A stretch of DNA of 64,000 nt. Origin: Paludibacterium purpuratum. Lineage in GTDB: Bacteria > Pseudomonadota > Gammaproteobacteria > Burkholderiales > Chromobacteriaceae. The first letter of the stretch is position 1. Each line of letters begins with the position of its first letter. The stretch covers positions 124,001-188,000 of the forward strand of contig NZ_SNZP01000004.1 of NCBI RefSeq assembly GCF_004363805.1. Reading direction: 5' to 3'. Below, piece by piece: positions 1 through 9,207 of this stretch. A model generated the notes under the pieces. The model did no database searches. It was not told where the DNA came from and saw only the letters and a program-made list of their open reading frames with translations. Position numbers and translations under genes: made by a program.

Positions 1-1598
1 CCGGGCCGATCCGGCGCAGCCGGCCAGTTGGCGCACAATCGCTGCCAACGCCAGCCGATCGGCAGGGGTGCCAGCGCCGGGTCGAACTCTTGCGGCTCGC
101 CTCGGAAGTTGGCGATCACCAGCAAGCGGGCGTCGGCACTGGTTCGCAGATAGGCCCAGATCGCCGCATGCGCCGGCGTCAGACAGCGATAGTCGCCGTC
201 GGCGAACACCGCATGTCGCTTGCGTAGCGCAATCAGCCGGCGATAGTGATGCAGAACGCTATCCGGTTCTGCCATGGCGGCGGCGACGTTGACCCGCGCC
301 GCGTCGGGCGCGATACCGATCCAGGGTTGATCACGCGAAAAGCCGGCATGCGGCCCATCGTCCCACTGCATGGGTGTGCGGGCGTTGTCGCGCGATTTCT
401 GGCGGATGGCGGCCATGGCATCCGCCTCCGCCACACCGCGTGCGCGCAAATCGCGCCAGGCGTTCAGACTTTCAACGTCGCGATAGTCCTCGATGCGGGA
501 AAAGCCCGGATTGGCCATGGCGATTTCCTCGCCCTGGTAGATGTAGGGCGTGCCGCGCAGGCCGTGCAGCACAGAGGCCAACATCTTGGCCGATTCCACA
601 CGGTAGCGGCCGTCGTCGCCGAAGCGGGAGACCACGCGGGGCTGGTCGTGATTGCACCAGAACAGCGCGTTCCAGCCGTCGCCCGCCACCATGCCCACCT
701 GCCACTCAGACAGAATGCGTTTGAGGGCGATGAAATCGAACGGCGCCGCCTGCCACTTTTCCCCTTGCGGATAATCCACCTTGAGATGATGGAAGTTGAA
801 GGCCATCGACAACTCGCGCCGCTTCGGCTGGGTGTAGTCGATGCAGTGCGCCAGCTTGGTGGACGACATTTCTCCGACCGTCAACAGCTCGCGTCCGGCG
901 AAAACTTCGCGATGCATCTGCTGTAGATAGTCATGCACTTGCGGCCCATCGGTGTAGAAGCGTCGGCCGTCGGTATCGTCTTCGGGATAGTCGGCCGGCT
1001 TGGCGATCAGGTTGATCACGTCGAGCCGGAAACCGGCCACGCCTTTGTCGGCCCAAAAGCGCATCATTTCGAACACCGCCTGGCGTACCGCCGGATTCGC
1101 CCAATTGAGATCGGCCTGTGTCTTGTCGAATAGGTGCAGATAGTACTGGCCGCTTTGGGCGTCGAATTCCCAGGCCGAGCCGCCGAACTTGGATTGCCAA
1201 TTATTCGGCGCATCGCGCCAGATGTAGAAGTCGCGGTATGGGTTGTCGCGCCCTTGCCGTGCCTCGCGGAACCACGGGTGTTCGGTCGAGGTATGGTTGA
1301 CCACGATGTCCAACATCAGGCCGATGCCGCGCGTCCTGGCCTCGGCGATCAAGCGCTCCAGATCCTGCATGTCGCCGTAGGCCGGATCGATGGCGTAGTA
1401 GTCGCTGATGTCGTAGCCGTGATCCTGTTGCGGCGACTGAAAGAACGGCGTCAGCCACAGGTAATCCACACCCAGCCAGGCCAGGTAGTCCAGCTTGTCG
1501 ATCACCCCGGCCAGATCGCCGGTCGGCCCGCCGCGGTGGCTGTAAAAACTCTTCGGGTAGATCTGGTAGACCACCGCGCTTTTCCAATTGTGCTTCAT
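1..1598 (-). CDS. treC: Trehalose-6-phosphate hydrolase (partial, 3' end outside window)
   Basis: Cytoplasmic GH13 enzyme that splits trehalose-6-phosphate, the product of PTS import, into glucose and glucose-6-phosphate. The reading frame is open from the ATG at 1598 to the window edge, about 532 residues. The family is about 550 residues long, so only a short C-terminus is missing. Visible GH13 landmarks are VVNHTSTEHPWF (as in TreC), GFRLDVINL with the nucleophile Asp near residue 193, TVGEMSS with the acid/base Glu near 243, and WCNHDQPR with the third carboxylate Asp near 318. It lies 23 bp downstream of treB on the same strand, so it is almost certainly co-transcribed and controlled by TreR. 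No frame disruption is seen. Confidence 0.95.
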   Translation of the reverse strand, partial: MKHNWKSAVVYQIYPKSFYSHRGGPTGDLAGVIDKLDYLAWLGVDYLWLTPFFQSPQQDHGYDISDYYAIDPAYGDMQDLERLIAEARTRGIGLMLDIVVNHTSTEHPWFREARQGRDNPYRDFYIWRDAPNNWQSKFGGSAWEFDAQSGQYYLHLFDKTQADLNWANPAVRQAVFEMMRFWADKGVAGFRLDVINLIAKPADYPEDDTDGRRFYTDGPQVHDYLQQMHREVFAGRELLTVGEMSSTKLAHCIDYTQPKRRELSMAFNFHHLKVDYPQGEKWQAAPFDFIALKRILSEWQVGMVAGDGWNALFWCNHDQPRVVSRFGDDGRYRVESAKMLASVLHGLRGTPYIYQGEEIAMANPGFSRIEDYRDVESLNAWRDLRARGVAEADAMAAIRQKSRDNARTPMQWDDGPHAGFSRDQPWIGIAPDAARVNVAAAMAEPDSVLHHYRRLIALRKRHAVFADGDYRCLTPAHAAIWAYLRTSADARLLVIANFRGEPQEFDPALAPLPIGWRWQRLCANWPAAPDRP

Positions 1599-1621
1599 CG
1601 GTTTGCTCTCGCCATCGTGTT

Positions 1622-3061
1622 TCAAGCCGCGGCCAGTTGGGCGCGGATGCGGCTGGCCAGGGCGAACGTCATGCCCATCGGCACCATGATCGCCACCAAC
1701 ATGCCGACCAGGAACATCGGGATGTGCTGCGGCACGATGGAAATGAAGGCCGGCAAGCCGCCCACGCCGATGGCCAACGCGCGCACATGGTTCAAGGTGA
1801 TGACCGCGGCCGACAGCGCCGAGCCAGTCAGCGCGGCGTAGAACGGTAATTTGAAGCGCAGATTGACGCCGAACATTGCCGGTTCGGTGATACCGAAGTA
1901 GGCCGATAGTGCCGACGTGGAAGCCATGCTTTTGTCGTTGTTGTCGCGCGCCACCAGGAACATGGCGAGTGCCGCGCTACCTTGGGCGATATTGGACAGG
2001 GCGATCATCGGCCAAATGAAGGTACCGCCTTGGCTGGCGATCAACTGCAGATCGACGGCGATGAACATGTGATGCATGCCGGTGATCACCATCGGGGCAT
2101 ACAGCGCGCCGAACAGCATGGCGCCAAGCACCGGCGCCAGGTTGAAGATGTGTACCAAGCCGGTGGTCAGCGCCATGCCGAGGTGGCGGGCCAGCGGGCC
2201 GATGACAGCTAGCGCCAACAGGCCGCTGATCACGATGGTGACAATCGGCACGATCAATAATTGAACCGAGTTATGCACCCGGGCGCGCAGCCATTGTTCG
2301 ATCTGGCTCATCACCCAGGTCGCGATCAGGATGGGCAGAATCTGGCCCTGATAACCGACCTTCTCGATATGCAGCACGCCGAACAGTTCGAAGTAGGGCA
2401 GGCTGGCGCCATCGAGCCCCGCGGCGGCTTTGCCGTAGTTCCAGGCGTTGAGCAGGTCAGGATGGACCAGCAACAGGCCGAGCACGATGCCGAGGATTTC
2501 GCTGCCGCCAAAGCGCTTGGCCGCGGACCAGCCGACCAGCGCAGGCAGGAACACGAACGAAGTGTTGGCCATCATGTTGATCAGACTCCATACGCCGGAA
2601 AGACCGGGATAGGCGTCCAGCAGGCTCTTGCCGGCAATGAACATGCCCGGGCTGCCCAGCAGATTATTCACACCCATCAACAGGCCGGCCACGATGATGG
2701 CCGGCAGAATCGGCATGAAGACGTCCGAGAACACCTTGACCAACTGTTGCAGCTTATTTTGCTTGCTACCGCCGCTGGCCTTGACGTCGGCCACCGTCGC
2801 CCGTTGCAGGCCTGTCTGTGCCAACATCGACTCATAGACCCGCTCGACATCGCCCGATCCGATGACGACCTGGTAGACACCGCCGTTGCTGAAGTGCCCC
2901 TTGACCAGCTCGATCTGGCGCAAGGTTTCGCCGTCGACGCGGCGCTCGTCGCGCAACGACAGTCGAAGCCGGGTGATGCAGTGCGCAGCCTGCTGAATAT
3001 TGTTCTTGCCGCCCACCGCCTCGACGATGCGCGCGGCAATCCGTTGGAAGTCGTGACTCAT
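1622..3061 (-). CDS. treB: PTS trehalose transporter subunit IIBC
   Basis: Inner-membrane PTS permease that imports trehalose and phosphorylates it to trehalose-6-phosphate. The protein has 479 aa, close to the usual 470-480. The N-terminal EIIB domain carries the phosphorylation cysteine in HCITRLRLSL (Cys28). From about residue 105 onward a multi-helix EIIC domain follows, with the conserved GITEPAMFGVNLRFK stretch. No EIIA domain is fused, so a separate EIIA-Glc (crr) would be needed, as in E. coli. The ATG at 3061 was chosen because the frame upstream runs through the promoter and operators and the EIIB domain starts right after it. The next gene downstream is treC. Confidence 0.96.
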   Translation of the reverse strand: MSHDFQRIAARIVEAVGGKNNIQQAAHCITRLRLSLRDERRVDGETLRQIELVKGHFSNGGVYQVVIGSGDVERVYESMLAQTGLQRATVADVKASGGSKQNKLQQLVKVFSDVFMPILPAIIVAGLLMGVNNLLGSPGMFIAGKSLLDAYPGLSGVWSLINMMANTSFVFLPALVGWSAAKRFGGSEILGIVLGLLLVHPDLLNAWNYGKAAAGLDGASLPYFELFGVLHIEKVGYQGQILPILIATWVMSQIEQWLRARVHNSVQLLIVPIVTIVISGLLALAVIGPLARHLGMALTTGLVHIFNLAPVLGAMLFGALYAPMVITGMHHMFIAVDLQLIASQGGTFIWPMIALSNIAQGSAALAMFLVARDNNDKSMASTSALSAYFGITEPAMFGVNLRFKLPFYAALTGSALSAAVITLNHVRALAIGVGGLPAFISIVPQHIPMFLVGMLVAIMVPMGMTFALASRIRAQLAAA

Positions 3062-3088
3062 TTTGGTGTCCCTGTGTGTGGTAAGGGC

Positions 3089-3118
3089 ACCATAACTCGT
3101 ACATACGAGTTGCGTCAA
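3089..3118 (-). promoter_or_regulatory. treB promoter
   Basis: Read on the minus strand, TTGACG (3118-3113) and TATGGT (3094-3089) form -35 and -10 elements separated by 18 bp. They lie 28 bp upstream of the treB ATG. Operator 1 fills the whole spacer, so repressor and RNA polymerase would compete directly. Confidence 0.6.
3094..3111. promoter_or_regulatory. TreR operator 1
   Basis: Near-perfect palindrome AACTCGTACATACGAGTT with one central mismatch, placed inside the treB promoter spacer. Its core GTAxATAC resembles the TTGTATATACAA operator known for the GntR-type TreR of Bacillus. The matching regulator gene is next door. Confidence 0.7.
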
Positions 3119-3120
3119 AT

Positions 3121-3136
3121 ACTTGTATATACGAGT
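3121..3136. promoter_or_regulatory. TreR operator 2
   Basis: Second palindrome, ACTTGTATATACGAGT, centred 26 bp from operator 1 and just upstream of the -35 element. It contains TTGTATATAC, nearly the Bacillus TreR consensus. Two sites at this spacing suggest cooperative binding. Confidence 0.7.
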
Positions 3137-3196
3137 TGGCGAGCGTCGACAAAAGCCGTGGCCGGCGTGCAACACGCCCGGGCGGCTAGCAAGGTG

Positions 3197-3901
3197 TTAA
3201 CGCCGTGCTACGTCGGAGAAATAGAACTTGTCGAGCCGGTGGCGCGATTCGGTGTATTCGAACAGCCGCCCGTCGTAGAGGTGGGTATGGTTCTTGACCA
3301 CGATGACGTGATCCATGCCGTTGAGATCGAGATAGCGACGGTCGTCGTCGCTGCATGACTGGGCTTCGATGATGCGCTGGGCATAACTGATGTGCAGGCC
3401 GAGATCCTGCTCCAGATAGCGGTAGATCGAACCGCCGGCGATGTCGCGCGTCAGGCCGGGCACCAGGCTGGCAACGAAATGGTTGATGTCCAGAATGACA
3501 TTTTCTTCGTCGATGCGGCGCACCCGCTTAAGCTTGATCAGCGGCGTCTTCTCGCGCACGTCCAACAGCCGCGCCAGTTCCGGCGTTGCCGGTATCGTCT
3601 CCATCTCGACTACCCGCGACACCACCACGCGCCCCAAGCGCTGATTGGCCTCCTCGAAGCTCACGATGCCGTTGAGCTGGAATTCGATATTGCCTGGCCG
3701 CAGTACGAACACGCCCTTGCCGTGGATCTTCTGCACGTAGCCGCGCTCTTGCAGCAGATCGACCGCCTTGCGCACGGTGCCGCGGCTGGCCTGGTAGCTA
3801 TCCATCAGCTCGGATTCGGAGGGAATACGATCGCCCTGGCGGTAACGCAGGTTGTCGATGTCGGCGACGATATCGGAAAGAATCTGGTTGTATTTGTTCA
3901 C
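3197..3901 (-). CDS. treR: GntR-family trehalose operon repressor
   Basis: Cytoplasmic transcription factor of the GntR/HutC family, 234 aa, the length of Bacillus-type TreR. The N-terminal winged helix covers residues 1-70 (IPSESELMDSYQASRGTVRKAVDLL is the helix-turn-helix). A UTRA effector domain follows at about 90-230. The likely inducer is trehalose-6-phosphate. The start is GTG at 3901: an in-frame TAG lies only 12 bp upstream, so no other start leaves an intact DNA-binding domain. It is transcribed in the same direction as treB, 135 bp away, with two matching palindromes between. Enteric bacteria use a LacI-type TreR instead, so the regulator here is the Gram-positive style. Confidence 0.92.
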   Translation of the reverse strand: MNKYNQILSDIVADIDNLRYRQGDRIPSESELMDSYQASRGTVRKAVDLLQERGYVQKIHGKGVFVLRPGNIEFQLNGIVSFEEANQRLGRVVVSRVVEMETIPATPELARLLDVREKTPLIKLKRVRRIDEENVILDINHFVASLVPGLTRDIAGGSIYRYLEQDLGLHISYAQRIIEAQSCSDDDRRYLDLNGMDHVIVVKNHTHLYDGRLFEYTESRHRLDKFYFSDVARR

Positions 3902-4046
3902 AAGCGTGCGGGACTAGGGTAGGGAAAATTCGACCTCAGTCTGCCCGAAGTCCGATCAACAATCCAGCCTTGGGTGCCGCGTTCGTCTCTGCGCAAGAAA
4001 GAGAGCCAGGGCCTCCTCGTGTCGCCACGGGCTCGATGCCAACCCC

Positions 4047-4766
4047 TTACATCGACTTGAACTTGCCGGCAAAGCCGCGGCTTAGCGGCAGCTGCACATC
4101 GCTGTCCTTGAGCACGATGTGCTGGCGTCCCAGCAGGTCGGTCTGGATGCGCCAGACATGCGCCAGATTGACGATCACGGCACGGTGGATCTGCACGAAG
4201 CGATGCGGGTCGAGCCGGGCCGCCAGCTCGCGCAACGGCGTGCGGATCAAGTGGGTTCCCGCCTCCGTCACGATCTCGACGTACTTGTCGCACGATTTGA
4301 AATAGATCACCTCGTCCACGGCAATCAGGCTTTTATTCTCGCCCAGGCCGGCGGTGATCCAATTGAGCACCGGCGCGGCAGGCGCATCGCTTGGCAGCGC
4401 CGGTGCCGCAACCGGGCGTTCCTGCTGCAGTCGAGCGATGCATTTGAGCAGGCGGGCATCGTCTACCGGCTTGAGCAGATAGTCGCAGGCGGCCGCCTCG
4501 AACGCGGCTAGGGCGAATTCGTCATAGGCGGTGACGAAGACCACCCGGCAATGCTCGATATGCTGGGCCACCTGCATGCCGGACAAACCCGGCATGCGGA
4601 TATCCAAAAAAGCGAAGTCCGGCTGCAAGCGGTTGATCTGCTCCAGCGCGGTCACGCCATCGGCCGCCAGCGCCACGATCTCCAATTGCGGCCAGAAGTG
4701 GGCCAGCCGCTGCTGCAAGGCATTGGCCAGCAGCTTTTCGTCGTCGGCAATCAGTGCGCTTGGCAT
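4047..4766 (-). CDS. LytTR-family response regulator
   Basis: Response regulator of 239 aa. Receiver domain (about 2-115): acidic pair Asp8-Asp9, phosphoacceptor Asp55 in FLDIRMPG, Thr79 in FVTAYDE and Lys99 in LLKPVDD. LytTR DNA-binding domain (about 135-239): VIYFKSCDKYVEIVT and RFVQIHRAVIVN. It overlaps the end of the upstream histidine kinase gene by 16 bp, so the two are a cognate pair. It is the last gene of the six-gene operon that begins with an ABC exporter. The likely target is the operon itself or other envelope genes, which is inferred from position only. Confidence 0.94.
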   Translation of the reverse strand: MPSALIADDEKLLANALQQRLAHFWPQLEIVALAADGVTALEQINRLQPDFAFLDIRMPGLSGMQVAQHIEHCRVVFVTAYDEFALAAFEAAACDYLLKPVDDARLLKCIARLQQERPVAAPALPSDAPAAPVLNWITAGLGENKSLIAVDEVIYFKSCDKYVEIVTEAGTHLIRTPLRELAARLDPHRFVQIHRAVIVNLAHVWRIQTDLLGRQHIVLKDSDVQLPLSRGFAGKFKSM

Positions 4767-5797
4767 GGTGCGGTCTCCGCAAGGGGCAGTTCGAGCTGGG
4801 CGATCACGCCGCTTGGCTGATTCGGCTGCAGGTGCAGGCTGGCCTGCTCGCCGTAGAGCGCTTTCAACCGGTGTTTGATATTGATTAATCCGATGCCATT
4901 GGGCGCGCTGGCGTCCATGCCCACGCCGTTGTCTTCGACACTGAGCAGTAGCTTGCTGTGGTCGGCACGAGCGACGATCGTCAGCCGTCCACCCCGCAGG
5001 CAGGGCTCCAGCCCATGGCGAATGGCGTTTTCCACCAGCGGTTGCAATAAGAGCGGCGGCAGCGGCAGATCGTCTAGCGACCGATCCACCTGCCACACCG
5101 GTTGTAGCCGGTCGCCCATGCGGATGGCGGCAATGTCCACCAGCGCGCGCACCAGTTCCAGCTCCTGTGCCACCGTGCCGTTTTGCTGCCGGGTGCGGTT
5201 CAAGCTGGCGCGCAAATAGGTGTTCAGGCTCGCCAGCATGTGCACCGCCTGTTGCGGCTCGGCGGGAATCAGGCTTTGCACCGTGGCCAGGGTGTTGAAC
5301 AAAAAATGCGGCTCGACCTGCGCCTGCAGCAAGGCCAATTGCGCGGCCAGCTCCGCCTGCCGGCTCTCCGCTTCGCGGCGCCTGGTGGCGTCCAGTTCGC
5401 TGGCCAGTATTTTTGAGCGGAAATAAAACGTCTGCATAGTCAGGACGATCAGCGAAATAATCACCGCCGGCAACCACACCGCCAGCGGCCCATTGTGGTG
5501 ATGCCCGTCCTCGGCCAGTAGATCGACGGTACCGAACAGCGCCGCGATTTTCAGGCCAATCGGAATACACAGCAGAACCAGAACCGGGTGGAGCCAGACG
5601 TTGTGCGCCGGGAACAGGGCGCTCATGCCACGGATGCTCAGCCAACAGCAGCCGCCGATGCTGAACGAGATCAGCAAGTTGCTGCGGAAGGAGTCCATGC
5701 CGTCGATGGCACTGAATAGCCCAGCGACCGCGAAATTGACGATACAGCACAGCACCAGGCTGCGTGACCAGGAAATGCTCATGCGCGAGGTTTGCAT
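4751..5797 (-). CDS. LytS/YehU-family sensor histidine kinase
   Basis: Membrane histidine kinase of 348 aa. The first 125 residues hold about four hydrophobic segments. A short coiled linker follows, then the His_kinase domain with the phosphorylated His164 in QVEPHFLFNTL. The ATPase domain has the N-box LQPLVENAIRHGLEP (Asn257) and the G-boxes VEDNGVGMD and GIGLINIKHRL. There is no extracellular sensor domain, so sensing is probably within the membrane, as in the LytS type. It starts 9 bp after the outer-membrane protein gene and overlaps the response regulator gene. Met6 is an alternative start. Confidence 0.93.
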   Translation of the reverse strand: MQTSRMSISWSRSLVLCCIVNFAVAGLFSAIDGMDSFRSNLLISFSIGGCCWLSIRGMSALFPAHNVWLHPVLVLLCIPIGLKIAALFGTVDLLAEDGHHHNGPLAVWLPAVIISLIVLTMQTFYFRSKILASELDATRRREAESRQAELAAQLALLQAQVEPHFLFNTLATVQSLIPAEPQQAVHMLASLNTYLRASLNRTRQQNGTVAQELELVRALVDIAAIRMGDRLQPVWQVDRSLDDLPLPPLLLQPLVENAIRHGLEPCLRGGRLTIVARADHSKLLLSVEDNGVGMDASAPNGIGLINIKHRLKALYGEQASLHLQPNQPSGVIAQLELPLAETAPCQAH

Positions 5798-5806
5798 TGC
5801 CGCCGC

Positions 5807-7045
5807 TCAGTAAAAGTAGTCGAACACCAACTGCCAGATGGCCGCCGTGTTGCCTGCGCCGTAATGACTCAGCGCGCCGCCCCGGTTCTGCTGCCACTGC
5901 AGCGCCAGATCGCACGCCCCGAGGTGGTAGCGCGCCTCCAGCCAGTGCGATGCACTGTGGTCGATCAGATCGAGATTGTAGATCGCGACCAGATCCAGTT
6001 TATCGATCATGGCATCTTGCCAGGCGGCGCGCACCATCGCCGACCGGCGCGTCAGCAGATCCGACGAGTTGGCCATGGCCGCGCGGTAGGCGCCATACTG
6101 CGCCGGGTTGGCCTGCACGGCCTGCCAATCTTGCCGGTCGGGTGCCGCGCCATCGAACTGCCACTCGACAATCCAGTTCAGCTTGCCGGCCGATGACCAG
6201 TTGATGCCTACTGTGCTGCGATTATGCCAGACGCTTGGGGTGTCGGCAGCCAGTGCACGATCCACCATGCGCTGTTGCCGCCCGCCGGCCCATTCGAGAT
6301 AGAGCACCGTCGCATTGTCGAAACCCCATGACAAGTTGAAGCCCAGTTGCGGCGAGCCATCCTGCTCGTTGAGCAGCATCCACTGCGGATAGAGCGTCGG
6401 CGTCAGGTGCTGACTGAGCACCAGCAGCAGCCGATCGCGCGGGTTGCTGGCGCCCCAGTCCGGGCTCGAACCGCGATTGTCCGGCTGCCCGGCGAGCCTG
6501 GGCGACCAGATGGCCGTCAGACTGCCGCTATCCCACAGGTTCTGCCAGCGCAGCATGACGTTGCCCAGACGGTTTTGCCGCCAGCTTTCCTGATCGGCCG
6601 ACACCACCGAGCGCACGGTGCCCTGGCCGAGGAAGTCGGTCGGGTTGTAGCCATAACCCACGCCATAGCGGGTATTGATCCGCCCGAGATCCAAAATCCG
6701 CCGCTCGTCGATGGTGCGGCTGACATAGGCCTCTTTCAGTGTGTTGACGGTCTGGTTGCGCGCCGGCGCATCGAAAAACCGGCTATCGACCCGATCGGCC
6801 AGCACACCCTGCCAATCCTGGCCAAGCCGGCCATTCCAGCGGACATCGACCGATTGGCGCTGCATACCCGGCTGGCCGGCGCCAACCAGCAGCGCGCTTT
6901 CCAACAGCACGCTCACATCGCGCGGTTTTTCCGAGACCTGCGCGGCCTGGTCGGCCAACTGCAGCGCCATCTCGTCGTCGGCCAGCGCGGCGGCGCACGC
7001 GAGTCCCGCCGCCAGAGCGGGCAAGAGTATCCGCCACACCATCAT
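5807..7045 (-). CDS. Predicted outer-membrane beta-barrel protein
   Basis: Unknown protein of 412 aa with a signal peptide (MMVWRILLPALAAGLACAAALA, then DDEMAL). The body has many alternating polar/hydrophobic stretches with aromatic residues. The chain ends in LVFDYFY; a C-terminal aromatic of this kind is the usual signal for BAM-dependent insertion of outer-membrane barrels. The ATG at 7045 overlaps the stop of the preceding LolA-like gene (ATGA), so translation is coupled. In the operon it sits between the ABC exporter components and the two-component system, so it may be the outer-membrane endpoint of the exported substrate. No family name can be given with certainty. Confidence 0.75.
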   Translation of the reverse strand: MMVWRILLPALAAGLACAAALADDEMALQLADQAAQVSEKPRDVSVLLESALLVGAGQPGMQRQSVDVRWNGRLGQDWQGVLADRVDSRFFDAPARNQTVNTLKEAYVSRTIDERRILDLGRINTRYGVGYGYNPTDFLGQGTVRSVVSADQESWRQNRLGNVMLRWQNLWDSGSLTAIWSPRLAGQPDNRGSSPDWGASNPRDRLLLVLSQHLTPTLYPQWMLLNEQDGSPQLGFNLSWGFDNATVLYLEWAGGRQQRMVDRALAADTPSVWHNRSTVGINWSSAGKLNWIVEWQFDGAAPDRQDWQAVQANPAQYGAYRAAMANSSDLLTRRSAMVRAAWQDAMIDKLDLVAIYNLDLIDHSASHWLEARYHLGACDLALQWQQNRGGALSHYGAGNTAAIWQLVFDYFY

Positions 7046-7809
7046 TCCCCGCGGAAGCGTGGCAGATAGTCGCGTTGCAGCCAGGCTTCGGGAATATCGC
7101 GCCAAGCATGGTTGCTATAGCGCATGACGGTCACCCACCTCGGATTGAGACCATCGATGATCACCGTTTCGGTGGGCCGCGTGCCGCCCAACACCTGCGC
7201 ATAGCCGCGGTAGTAGGCCTGCTTGAGCAGACTGCCGCTCTCGGCGTAGAACAGCGCCTTTCTACTACGCAAATTGTCGACATCCACCCACAAATCGATG
7301 GCGTGGTAAGTGACGCTGTCGTTCTGGGCAACCAGACGCAGTTTGTAGCAATGCCGCATCTGCCGGTCGCCGTCCTTGATCACCTCCTCGCTGACCTGCG
7401 TCGCCCGGTAATCGCGTGCCAGATTGACCGTGACGACGTCGCCGTTGGACGCCTGCCCCATCAACCGTTGCTGCGGCGAAATGGCGATGCTGGCCTTGCT
7501 CGACGGGTCATAGAACCAGAGTTCGTTACCGTTTTTCAGCATCAGTTTGCCGGCATCGCGGCGCGGCAGCAGAAAGCGGATCAGGCTGCGGAATTGCCCG
7601 CTTTGCGCCTCCGCCTTCGAATACACCACCAGCGTATTGCTTTCGCCCGCAGCGCCGTCCTTGTACTCGGTCAGCGATACCGTCAGGCTGAACGGCCGGT
7701 CCGGGTTACGCACCGCATCGCTTTGCGCCAGGATCTGCTGGGCATCGGGCGCGGCCAGCGCCAGCGCGCACCACAGCCAGCCGCACAAACTCAATAGCCA
7801 TGTTTTCAT
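7042..7809 (-). CDS. LolA-like outer membrane lipoprotein-sorting protein
   Basis: Periplasmic protein of 255 aa with a signal peptide (MKTWLLSLCGWLWCALALAAP). The mature part matches the outer-membrane lipoprotein-sorting family often found beside FtsX-type ABC permeases. Landmarks are SLIRFLLPRRDAGKLML, NELWFYDPSSKA and a C-terminal NPRWVTVMRYSNHAWRD. The family fold resembles LolA, with a half-barrel that carries a hydrophobic ligand. The gene lies 9 bp downstream of the permease and overlaps the barrel protein gene. Together they suggest a route carrying a lipid or lipoprotein from inner to outer membrane. Confidence 0.85.
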   Translation of the reverse strand: MKTWLLSLCGWLWCALALAAPDAQQILAQSDAVRNPDRPFSLTVSLTEYKDGAAGESNTLVVYSKAEAQSGQFRSLIRFLLPRRDAGKLMLKNGNELWFYDPSSKASIAISPQQRLMGQASNGDVVTVNLARDYRATQVSEEVIKDGDRQMRHCYKLRLVAQNDSVTYHAIDLWVDVDNLRSRKALFYAESGSLLKQAYYRGYAQVLGGTRPTETVIIDGLNPRWVTVMRYSNHAWRDIPEAWLQRDYLPRFRGE

Positions 7810-7818
7810 GATGTTCTC

Positions 7819-9207
7819 TCAGGCGTGACGCAGCGCATCGACAATATCCAGCGCCGCGGCGCGCCGGGCCGGCCACCAACTGGACAAGGTGGCGGTCAAC
7901 GTCAGGATCAGAATCGTACCGAGCATCAGCCCGTTCTCGCCCCACAGAATGATGGCGATCGGGCTGGGGTCGACGCTGCCAGGCGGCGTCCAGCTGAGCC
8001 CGGCATGGTTGACCAGGCCCGCCGCCAGCAAGGCGGCCAGCACGCCCAGCACGCTGCCGACGCTGCCCAGCAGCACGCCCTCGCACAAGAACAGCCGGCG
8101 GATTCCCCCGCGCCGCAAGCCCATGGCGCGCAAGGTGCCGATTTCGCCGGTGCGCTCCAGCACCACCATATTCATGGTGTTGCCGATGGTGAACAGCGTG
8201 ACGCAGGCGATCAGCAGGGCGATGAAGCCGAAGATCGAGCCGAACATGCCGGTGATCTGGCCATATTGCGGTTGCAGCTCGGCGTAGCTATAGACCGCCA
8301 GCGGCTGGTCGCGCAGCGGGCCGGCGAACAACTGCCGCAGCCGGGCGCTGGCCTGCGCAATCTGCCGCGTGTGATGCAGTTGCAGCACGATGGCGGACAC
8401 CATCGGCTCGCCCTGGCCGTACACCAGTCGCTGCGCCTGCGCCAGATGCATCCCGACATAGCGGTCGTCCAGCGCTTTCACCCCCTGGCTTTGCGCCTTG
8501 ACGATGCGCAGACGGGCAATATTGGGCGCGCCCGACGCCGTGGCGGCCAACAATTCGATGCGCTGATCGCTAGGCGGCGCTGGTGTGTTCTGTGCCAGTG
8601 CCGCCAGATCGGCGGGCAGCACCGGGCCAGCCGCCGAACGGGGCTCGGGCTGTGGCTTGGGGCAATGGGCAAGCTGCAGCGCATCGCACAACTGCAGCAC
8701 CCGCGCCACGCCCATGCCGATCACCGCCGCATCCGGCGCGGTGCCGGTCAGCGCGCTCGGCTTGCGGCGATGCGCATCGCCGAAATGGTAGTCGTCCCAT
8801 TGGCGCAGCTGGTTCTGTCCGGTCACTTCGCTGCCGAACACCATCACCGTGTGCGAAGTGGCGGCGGCATAGTTGCCGGCAATGCCGTCCAGATACAGCG
8901 TCGGCGTGACCACCGTCAGCATCGGCTTGAGCACCGGGTCGTCGGCGATGACCCGCATCACGCGCCGGTAGTCGCGCACACCGTAAGCGGCCGGATTGCC
9001 GCTGCCAAACTCGAAGAAATCCTTGTTCTGCACCTGCAAATGCCCGCCATCGCGCACGAAACTCGTTTGCAGGCCATACACCACGGCGTGGTCATAACCG
9101 CCGAACAACAACATGGCGATCACGCCGACGATCATCGTCAACAGCGTCGACACGGTGCGGCGCCGATTGCGCAGCAGATTGCGCCAGGCCAGTTTGAATA
9201 CGCTCAT
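7819..9207 (-). CDS. ABC transporter permease, FtsX/MacB type
   Basis: Inner-membrane permease of 462 aa. The N-terminal helix (SVFKLAWRNLLRNRRRTVSTLLTMIVGVIAMLLFG) is followed by a large periplasmic MacB-type domain of about 280 residues. Three C-terminal helices form the FtsX domain: FGFIALLIACVTLFTIGNTMNM, the segment around GVLLGSVGSVLGVLAALLA, and GENGLMLGTILILTLTATLSS. The GTLRAMGLRRGGIRRLFLCEG coupling helix is typical. The gene overlaps the upstream ATPase gene by 4 bp. The periplasmic domain contains a proline-rich low-complexity insert near residues 180-220. Confidence 0.92.
   Translation of the reverse strand: MSVFKLAWRNLLRNRRRTVSTLLTMIVGVIAMLLFGGYDHAVVYGLQTSFVRDGGHLQVQNKDFFEFGSGNPAAYGVRDYRRVMRVIADDPVLKPMLTVVTPTLYLDGIAGNYAAATSHTVMVFGSEVTGQNQLRQWDDYHFGDAHRRKPSALTGTAPDAAVIGMGVARVLQLCDALQLAHCPKPQPEPRSAAGPVLPADLAALAQNTPAPPSDQRIELLAATASGAPNIARLRIVKAQSQGVKALDDRYVGMHLAQAQRLVYGQGEPMVSAIVLQLHHTRQIAQASARLRQLFAGPLRDQPLAVYSYAELQPQYGQITGMFGSIFGFIALLIACVTLFTIGNTMNMVVLERTGEIGTLRAMGLRRGGIRRLFLCEGVLLGSVGSVLGVLAALLAAGLVNHAGLSWTPPGSVDPSPIAIILWGENGLMLGTILILTLTATLSSWWPARRAAALDIVDALRHA

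Noticed and set aside
4767-5915. N-terminal extension of the response regulator to 622 aa
   Set aside because: The extra 380 codons lie in another frame over the histidine kinase gene and are not protein-like. The receiver domain begins at the ATG at 4766.
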